DNA of 64,000 bases from Oreohelix idahoensis. Its lineage: Eukaryota; Mollusca; Gastropoda; Stylommatophora; Oreohelicidae. The stretch's first letter is position 1; each line of letters begins with the position of its first letter. The stretch lies in the NCBI GenBank assembly GCA_024509875.1, contig JAMPIV010003430.1, forward strand, positions 148,452 to 212,451, in the 5' to 3' direction. Below are positions 52,419 through 64,000 of the stretch, one piece after another. Position numbers and translations under genes: made by a program. The notes below the pieces were generated by a model that did not search any database, was not told the origin of the DNA, and worked only from the letters and a program-made list of their open reading frames with translations.

Positions 52419-53317
52419 CAGCCTTCACTTCCCTTTTCCATGTAAATGTTAGGTCACCCGCTATCTATTTGACCATGACGATTCCAGAGCAACCGATGAG
52501 CTCTCTCATCATGTATTCTCATTTTGTCTTGCCTCAGGTTCGGGTTATGGGGCAGAACAGCCACACTTCAATTCTTATTTCAAAGGGCACTGTAAATGGT
52601 CTTTCTGGAAGAATTCTACATTTCATGGCTTCAAATGTTTTCGCTATCAGGTTAATGAATTTTAGGGAACTCAATACAGACGCATCAAGGATTCTTTGTC
52701 TAAACTGTCACATGCTTTTTAATAGTCCCACATCCATTGTTATGGAATATCCAGGGTAAAATAAGCAGAAGTAGACAGAAAAACACACGAAGAAGAGGCA
52801 GAATTAAAAATGGTGAGGAAGACGTGAAGAAAACAAACCTTGAACTGATGAAAGGCGAGAGGAAGAGGACATATGTTTGTTAAAGTACTATACTTCTTGG
52901 TGAGCTCAAGAGTAAATATGAAGGCGCCTATTGAGAGATAGTGGTATAAATTCTAAATTCTGTTCAGCTATTTTATGCAGTCCAGCTATGTCATCTGTAT
53001 ACAATTTGTCTGGCACAAACTGACGTGTTCTTCTTTTAACTGTCTGTCTATTGTCTCTTTTAATCTCTCAACGTTGATCTTGTTTAATATTTTCCCTGAC
53101 CTTGAAAATAGCATGATTCCTATGTAGTTTGTGAGTTCTTGCCCTTCTTTGGCAACATGACCTGATATTCTTCGTTCCAGTCTTACTGGTATTTCGTTTT
53201 CAACAGATAAGGTATTACTCGTGTGTACGATTACCTGTAGCTTTCGCAAAAATGTTGAATGCTTGACAAGTTTTAAATACGGAAGAAGAAATCAGAGAAA
53301 AGTGAGATGGGAGTGAG
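52416..53317. other. Unassigned stretch
   Basis: No supported gene. An antisense 87-codon frame (52986-53249) includes SGKILNKINVERLKETIDRQL, which has the style of a LINE C-terminal tail but is too short to call. Confidence 0.35.
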
Positions 53318-53343
53318 AGAGAGACAGAGAGAGAGAGCGAGAG

Positions 53344-53376
<33 letters not shown>
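53318..53376. repeat. (GA)n microsatellite
   Basis: Slightly interrupted GA repeat directly next to the GAAC repeat that ends a LINE fragment. Confidence 0.9.
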
Positions 53377-53383
<7 letters not shown>

Positions 53384-53600
53384 CGAACGAACGAACGAAC
53401 GAACTTTATTTTCAAAGGGTTAAGAATTGGGCACGCAGGCCCGTCTGACATTCTGCCCTTCCTCTCTCTCTCATCATATATACTATATCCTTTCATCCTC
53501 ACATTTACTTTAAGCATAATTAAGGCATTTATCATTATAAAAGTAATATTACATTTGCAATAATCATCATAATTAAAGTACGTTTTTAACATTAAAAAAG
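53377..53600 (-). mobile_element. LINE 3' end with (GTTC)n tail
   Basis: On the minus strand, a 3' non-coding region ends GAAAATAAA and then seven GTTC repeats (plus strand GAAC, 53377-53404). Its body matches the 3' region of the LINE at 54140 (shared AGGCCCGTCT and CATTCTGCCCTTCCTC-type motifs), so both are the same family. No coding sequence is left. Confidence 0.65.
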
Positions 53601-53660
53601 AATAATAATCATAATAATGAATGTAAAAATAAAATAAATAAAAATAAACATTAATACATA

Positions 53661-53930
<270 letters not shown>

Positions 53931-54054
53931 TTTATGGTGCTATATAATAAGAACTCGTGACATTTTGGGAATCCGCTGCTGAATGACCTGGGACTTAGTG
54001 TGTTGTCAGCACATGCGGAAAATGTTCCCACAGGTGAGCAGCTTTGAGTCCCAA

Positions 54055-54120
54055 ACAGATACTGCCACAGGGAGTGAATTGTTTACGCCTCCACTATACG
54101 AGATCCAGCGTTATGACCTA
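54055..54120 (+). repeat. Dispersed SINE-like repeat, fragment 1
   Basis: ATACTGCCACAGGGAGTGAA and the following CACTATACGAGATCCAGCG align with copies near 57555 and 62235. Three diverged copies in one window point to an abundant interspersed repeat. Confidence 0.5.
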
Positions 54121-54139
54121 TGCTCCTTAGGGAGGTAAA

Positions 54140-57539
<3,400 letters not shown>

Positions 57540-57660
57540 ATAGCAGATACTGCCATAGATAAATGAAGTGTTAGAGACTTCACTATCCAAAGTGCAACTT
57601 TATGAGGTAGAGTGATCAGTTCCGTTCCTCGCTGCCTTTGCTTTCCCTAACTCATAGCTT
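57540..57660 (+). repeat. Dispersed SINE-like repeat, fragment 2
   Basis: AGATACTGCCATAGATAAAT, then AAGTGTTAGAGACTTCACTA and GTAGAGTGATCAGTTCC, align over about 110 bp with 62235-62330. Confidence 0.6.
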
Positions 57661-59209
57661 CTGTTGGAACCGCTATGATCGGTGACTACTGTTTTTTTTC
57701 TAGCACCACTTTATATGGTGTATTAAATTGATTTTATGAGTAACCCATGGGGCGTCAGTTTTAGGACATCCTAGGAAATGCCCATTGGAGTTGTATAAAT
57801 AGGTTTGTGGATTATCTGTTTTTGCATCTTGTTATATCATTCCTGCCTTCCCATGATAGTTGTTGTAACTGTGCTCTTGTGCTCAGTCTCAACATCTTGG
57901 TTTCCTTATACGTGTGTTTGTGTGTGTGTGTGTGTGTGTGTAACTAAACTTCTGACATTACGAACACTAAATTATTTGGTGGAATGTATGTTTCTCTTTG
58001 AATTTTCTTATTGCAAGTACACACCTGCAGAGTGACTTCCAGTATTTCCACCTTAATTATTATTACACTTATATTTCCCACTTTTGTGTATGTGGGTGTC
58101 ATTCTTTCTAATTTTAACATTTGGGACGCTGTTTGCTCAATCCTGTTAGTAATTATGCCTCTGATAGTTTCACTTCTATTCCTTCGATAACACATTTTCG
58201 TGTTTCTTAGTCTATCTTAAGTTTTGTTTACTTAAAACACTTTGTACTAATTCAGCTTCAATAGCTTTTATTTCAATGTCTGTCGTATGTGAATTTGCCT
58301 TTTCTGTATTGTTCATTGTAAGTATCCGGGTTTCCTGATCTTTGATATTGATCTTTAGTCAATAGCTTAGTCTAGGGCACAGAACCTTATAATATCAAAA
58401 TCATCAAATCTACATTTAAACTGGAATTTGTTTCCTCCTGCAAAGAATTACTTTCTACAAATATTATTATTCTTATTTCATTTGCAAACTCATAACTTAG
58501 GATGATATTTAAATCACGAGCGGATATAGCACAAAAATATTTATTTAATAATAATAGGGGTAAACTGTGTCACCGCAAGTTGGGAAGGTCCGTTTGAGAA
58601 AAGGAAGTAATTTATACAACTTGTAAAAACTAAGTGACTAGAATTTCCTTTTCTCACGCTGTAGCTTATGAATGGTCCAAACCAGAGAATAATTTAGCAT
58701 AGGCCTTGCTGTCGCATATCTTGGCCTAGTTTACAATGGCGGGAAGACGTTTTTGAAAAACTGCATTTGTTTATGATTCCCCCGATACTATTTATAACCG
58801 TGACAGCGGAATTTGCGGTTTTTGATAGCACAAATGAAATCGAAAGAAATCTAAATAGGGGTAAGTTCTATGTGGTAATTTGTAATTAAAAAAAACCAGT
58901 TATTTATAATTTTAACTTGCGGTTGCTGCGATCACACAAGTATAAATGTTTATATATTGACCAGCTCCCTTAGTTCACAATATCAAGTTCAGCTACCAAA
59001 CAAGGTTCAAACCAATACTGATCGAGACAATTCTGGGACATTGACTTGTTCATATTCTACCTCTTCTGCGGGTCTGGTTAATGTCCAGCAGATAAAAGAA
59101 TTGTCAACGTTTTCCCTAGGTCGTTTATTCTGTTTTCGTAAATTACAGACGAATAAATATGAACAGTAAGTAAAGTTTTATTAAATTAACTTATGTGTTA
59201 ATTATCAAA
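57661..59209. other. Unassigned stretch with (GT)n
   Basis: A pure GT run lies at about 57913-57941. No coding or RNA feature is supported. Confidence 0.45.
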
Positions 59210-59211
59210 TG

Positions 59212-59299
<88 letters not shown>
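59210..59299. repeat. (TA)n microsatellite
   Basis: About 88 bp of TA dinucleotide. Confidence 0.96.
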
Positions 59300-59301
<2 letters not shown>

Positions 59302-59329
59302 TTTCTTCATTCCGTACGTACAGAAAAAT

Positions 59330-59625
59330 GGACAATGAACAAGCTATTAGAGGAAAAAATTGAGGCCTTTGAGATATGGATATATAGAAGAAAATGGCAC
59401 GTCTGATGGACAGAGAAGAAAAGAAATAAAGAGGTCGTAGAAAACCTAGAAATGAAAAGAGAATTAATGAAGGAGATAAAAATTATATAGCAAAATTATG
59501 TTGGCCATGTAAATAGACATAACACCTAGCTGGAGACCAGAAATGATGGCGGACTTGAAGACAAATGTGCTATAAATGGGAAGACAGCTTTAAGAAATGG
59601 ACCGGAAAGAGTCTATTAGAGTGCC
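59330..59625 (+). pseudogene. LINE RT C-terminal remnant
   Basis: IEAFEIWIYRRKW, a stop, WTEKKRNKEVVENLEMKRELMKEIK, a frame change, then YVGHVNRHNT. This is the order of the C-terminal tail of RTE/CR1-like endonuclease-RT proteins (the MWIYRR and YLGHV region). Stops and at least one frameshift show it is old. Confidence 0.65.
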
Positions 59626-60844
59626 CCATTAAGACAAGAAATAGAAGACGTTGGAGATTTTTGCAGCCGACGACCTTCAATGTGGAGATGGCACCTGATG
59701 AAGATGGTGTTGGTATGTAGTTATTGTGCCGAGTAAATTCCGGAAGTCTCAGAAAAAACAAACTAAGACATAATAGGATTACTGCTGTTTGAGGCATACC
59801 ATAAACTTGGACAAATGTAACGTTGTGTATGAGGCTGGCAACCTTACCGCGTAATACTTATTGCAACAGAAACCACTGATGTGGGCGTATATACTTTATA
59901 GCAGGTCTCATGTAAGAGGTCTATCATTAGCAATGGTTCCAGGCTCTGTTGCAAGCAAATACATGTGTTCCAAGGACGATGTCATCACATAACGTTGTGA
60001 ATGAAACAGGAAACAGGTCATCCGCTGTCTGAATTAACTTCTCGACTTAACACGTTTCCAAAAAAAAAAAAAAAGAGCTGTTTTTCTATGTAACATTAAC
60101 ACTGCTACTGTATTATTAAACGCACTGATCCATGTCAACTGACTTTTCAAATAAAAACTTTCACTCTCGCACATTTTTCTGACACTGTACAACAATGATA
60201 AAGATCTAAGACCTGTGTCTATTTTCATTCAATACCATTTAGCTCCCCAAGAAGCATAGGCCTTCAAGAAACACCTGCCACGTCTTTCTTGGTCTATATG
60301 AATCCATTCATTTACACCTATTTCATGATAACGCGCACAGTAGTTTCCTCATTTATCCTATGTTGGTGATTGAAGAAGTACAGTTCTCTCTCTCTCACAC
60401 ACACACACAGTAACATCTTCACAGAAGCTGTAGTATATCAGCTACCAGCCAATGAAGATCCAAATGTGACAGACCTTTCAATTCGGTTTTGTGTTGCTAA
60501 ATTGTTAAGTTAAATGGACCACATCTCCCCATAACGCTTTATAGCAAAAAGTGGATACATTCTTTTCCTCAGCAGCGATTTTGTGGTTTTTCTTTTGCTT
60601 CTTATTTATTTGTATATAAAACATTAAAAAACCACACACACAAACGTTTGTTTCAAATTTAATAAGTGAAACATGACATGAACAAATTGCACTACATAGC
60701 GTGATTAAGCTAAAACCTCTATGGATCTTCTCAAAGTGGCAGGCTGTTTGTTAAAATTTTTATTTTTGAGGACGCGGTCCAATAGCACGGTAAATACCTG
60801 TCATGAACTTTGTCAGACGAAAAAAAACTGAGTCATAAGCTGTT
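59626..60844. other. Unassigned stretch
   Basis: No gene. It contains A- and T-runs (A14 near 60060) and a short CA repeat near 60395. Confidence 0.45.
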
Positions 60845-61440
60845 CACGAACGTTGTCAGCAGAAAACCTTAGTCAAAGGCTTTTAGTGAATTTTGTCAGC
60901 AAAAAACCTTATAAACTTTTCATGAATTTTGTCAGCAGAAAACCTTAATCATAAACTTTTCATGAATTTTGCCAGCAGAAAACCTTAGTCATAAACTTTT
61001 CATGAATATTGTCAGTAGAAAACCTTAGTCATAAACTTTTTATGAATGTTGTCAACAGAAAACCTTAGTCATAAACTTTTTATGAATTTTGTCAGTAGAG
61101 AACCTTAGTCATACACTATTTTATGAATTTTGTCAGCAGAAACATTAGTCTCAAACTTTTTATGAATTTTTTCAGTAGAGAACCTTAGTCATAAATATTT
61201 TTTAAATTTTGCCAGCAGAAAACCTTAGTCATAAACTTTTCATGAATTTTATCAGCAGAAAACCTTAGTAATAAACATTTTTTATGAATTTTGTCAGCAG
61301 AGAACATTAAGTCATAAATTGTTTTTGAATTTTATCAGCAGAAAACCTTAGTCAAAAAGTTTTTATGAATTTTGTCAGCAGAAAACCTTAGTCACAAACT
61401 TTTCATGAATTTTTTCAGTATTGAACCTTAATCCAAACTT
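60845..61440. repeat. Diverged 40-bp minisatellite, about 15 units
   Basis: The consensus is GTCAGCAGAAAACCTTAGTC followed by ATAAACTTTTCATGAATTTT. Units vary by point changes and 1-4 bp indels; weaker, decayed units continue to about 61700. Confidence 0.92.
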
Positions 61441-61936
61441 TTCTCAAATTTTAAAGAAATCTTAATCCTAAAATTTCATGTCCTATGTCGGTAATGCCTT
61501 AATCCCAAGATTTCCATGAACTGTGTCTATTGAAGCGTTAATCCAAAGCTTTTCATGCACTGTATCGGCATGGCCTTAATCCTAAGCATCCCATGCGTTT
61601 TGAGTGTAGAAAAATATTTTCAAGAACTTTGTCAGCGCACAACCTTATTTATACAATTATTCATTAACTTGTGCAGTAGAAAACCTTAATCTTAAACGTG
61701 TTTCTCACAAGATAAATACAATAATTTCTCTGGCTTACTCACAAAGAAGCGAGTAGTAAGTGTTGGACAGAGATGTTCCAGAAAAAATACAAGAGAAAAA
61801 TTAGAACATTCGCATATAATAGTCAAGAGTGCAGATATCGTAGTCAGTCACATGACCTTAAGACGAAACGGTGTCGTACATTAGTTTCTGAAATAGGAGC
61901 ACCTGAGAATAAGCACTCCGATGTACTGACCGGTGA

Positions 61937-62136
61937 TAAAGTAATACTGTTCTCCTTCTAGTAAAGTAATACTGTTCTCCTTCTAGTAAAGTAATACTGT
62001 TCTCCTTCTAGTAAAGTAATACTGTTCTCCTTCTAGTAAAGTAATACTGTTCTCCTTCTAGTAAAGTAATACTGTTCTCCTTCTAGTAAAGTAATACTGT
62101 TCTCCTTCTAGTAAAGTAATACTGTTCTCCTTCTAG
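61937..62136. repeat. 25-bp minisatellite, eight perfect units
   Basis: TAAAGTAATACTGTTCTCCT plus TCTAG is repeated exactly eight times (200 bp) with no difference seen. Each unit carries a TAG, so it is not coding in that frame. Perfect identity implies recent expansion. Confidence 0.97.
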
Positions 62137-62189
62137 TAGCATTTACTCTTGACAAATTAATTTTGCAGTCGTTCATCATCATCATCCTC

Positions 62190-62475
62190 ATTTTCCTTGG
62201 TGGTAGAAGAATCAAAAGTAAAGGTCGTCTATTGTAGATACTGTCGTATGGGAGTTAAGTGTTAGAGATGTCACTATGTCCAGCTTTTTTATGAAGTGGA
62301 GTGATCATTTCTCTTCATCGTTGTCTTTGCCTTCCGGTGCCAAATTACAGTTGGGTAAACTGGAGCGTGTCGGTACCAGGTTTAAATCCCCGAACCAGGC
62401 AACTTTGTCGCTAGATATTAGCGCGCTACCCCCTTCGCCAATTGGACGCTCTGGTATAAGAATAACACATCGTTT
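62190..62475 (-). repeat. Dispersed SINE-like repeat, longest copy
   Basis: The 62235-62330 part aligns with 57555-57650. The right part, on the minus strand, holds GGGGGTAGCGCGCTA (A-box-like) and CCTGGTTCGGGGATTTAAA (B-box-like), about 30 bases apart, so the family may be a tRNA-derived SINE with its head at about 62370-62460. Confidence 0.45.
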
Positions 62476-64000
62476 GGTTCAGAATGTAGGGTTCCTTGTC
62501 TCAATGCAGGATAACACTGATGGATCTCACTTCCAAATTTTGACTTCTACAACATGAAGCCTGAAACAACACAGACCATGTAGACAGCAACTTCCTATAG
62601 GTTTCCACTAGCCTAGTGTAGGTGGGTGTTGTTATCATCAGATATGCATGTGAATGTGATGGCCACATGTTTTTGTTACATTTGTCAGTGTTACAGGTGT
62701 CTTTATGCTGATACATTACTAAACTTACAATAATATCATATATATACATAGATATAGAATACATCAACTATTTACACTCATGGTATGATGTCTTAGTCAC
62801 CTTTACTTCCTCTGCCTGTCAAGTCAGCTCTGAAAAGTGCTGTAACTTTCTAGAAGGTTGTATTAATCCTGATAAGGACTGTTGACAGGAATCTGCTGAG
62901 TCACTGTTGGTTATATTGTTGGTTTCCATCTTCATCAATCATACCATCTATTACATTATCATACATGGTACATTAACGTCATAACTATGTATATAAACAA
63001 CTAAAATATCCTGAAATAAACAGTTATGTTAATTTCACAATTATATACAGTAATTCTACTTACCCTCTGGATGTCAGAATACACTAGCTGGACAACGAAT
63101 AAATCAAGATAGGCTGCCACTAAGACACATACGAATGAAGTCTGCGACTAGCTCTGCACCTTCTGTCCGCTGAATAAACTCATTTTGTGCGTGTGTCGAT
63201 TTCAAATTTGCCGCTGTTTATATAGGCATAGGTCGATCAACCGATAGAACACGTACGCCATCCAGAACTTGCAATACGATTCCTACGATGTCCACACTTG
63301 CCTTCCATCTGCCTTGAAATAAGGGTTAAGCAGAAATATGTTGTAGTAATCCATTCCTGGAATAACTGGCTAATTCTAACCTTTGACTAGCACAGATTCC
63401 GATAGCTTGTTTCGCCATTTTGGATTTACGATGAGTCGGCTGCCATGAATAGCTCGTTTCTGATTGGTTGGTTCTGATTCCCTTTCCAAGAATAATCGCC
63501 AAGACATTTTTCCACTTTATCACAATAAGCCACACAATTATTATATGCATGGTTCTTTAAATTAACTCAAGGAAAAACATGAAGGATTTTTAAAATGTGA
63601 CTGCGGTTAGCCTAGTTAAATCTTAGTTTGTTTTCTTGTCATACATTTGATTTCTTCATGCCCACCAGAACTTATCAAATTGGTGCAATTTAGATTTTAC
63701 GATCTGTTTCTACATCAATCGTATAGTTTTGTTTTTAGTACACATATATGAGTAATTTTTTGTCTTTGTTCACCTGTTGTGTGGCTGAACGAAGGGTAAT
63801 AACCCGAAACGTCCATTGTCCTCATTTGAATATGTTATAGATAAAACACTGATTATAACATTCCGTTTTATAGTTTTTAAGCATGCTGTTAAACCTACAA
63901 CAACCTACTGACAACTATTAACATAGACATCTTGTTACACTTCTTCATTCTCTCTTCAAATCAAATTTCAATACACCAGCTGAATCGTCACTACAGCGGC
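62476..64000. other. Unassigned right flank
   Basis: No gene or complete repeat is recognised. One ribozyme-like or repeat-associated motif is discussed at 63784-63815. Confidence 0.45.

Overview
This 64 kb window is repeat-rich, AT-rich animal DNA with no host gene that I can support. Everything protein-like in it is transposon protein. The organism looks like an invertebrate, most likely a mollusc and possibly a cephalopod. That guess rests on the mix of long (TA)n, (GA)n and (GATA)n tracts, Tc1, hAT and pogo-like DNA transposons, RTE-like LINEs, tRNA-type SINE pieces and Ty3/gypsy elements with integrase placed before reverse transcriptase. No single gene proves it.

Layout. 1-4256: a Tc1/mariner transposon (264-1876) inserted in a TA microsatellite, then unassigned DNA with three TA tracts. 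4257-44514: a nested cluster of LTR retrotransposons covering about 40 kb, described below. 44515-46116: the rest of the TA tract, a decayed pogo/Tigger-like relic, a tRNA-type SINE with a 123-bp direct repeat, and a second, truncated Tc1. 46914-49444: a dead hAT transposon. 49712-51262: a 25-bp minisatellite of about 62 units. 51263-64000: LINE 3' ends and RT fragments, microsatellites, a 40-bp and a second 25-bp minisatellite, SINE-like repeats and unassigned DNA.

The nested cluster can be read like strata. A minus-strand element (called F2 here) landed in a TA tract and became a tandem LTR-internal-LTR-internal-LTR array. The three LTRs are at 4257-4411 plus 13422-15908, 20260-20569 plus 22967-25217, and 41953-44514. 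The internals are at 15909-20259 and at 25218-27778 plus 40162-41952 (4351 and 4352 bp). Each part was then hit by another insertion: element A (4412-13416, plus strand, duplication CCTCC) in the left LTR; a 2.39-kb solo LTR (20570-22961, duplication AAATT) in the middle LTR; and element D (27779-40156, minus strand, duplication GTACC) in the second internal. D in turn carries an RTE-like LINE (32140-35309, 11-bp duplication). For every insertion the uninterrupted sequence can be read elsewhere in the window.

Protein architecture. Element A encodes Gag, protease, integrase, reverse transcriptase and RNase H in that order: the Gmr1-like order, Ty3/gypsy proteins in Ty1/copia order. D and both F2 copies lack the whole DDE integrase core. 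In its place they carry an unrecognised basic domain of roughly 130-150 residues, alignable between D and F2, which ends at a stop codon in the same position in both families. The reverse transcriptase frame then resumes in the -1 frame. F2 also lacks the protease. These integrase-core-less, domain-swapped elements are the strongest candidate here for something undescribed. Identity and age statements are by-eye estimates.
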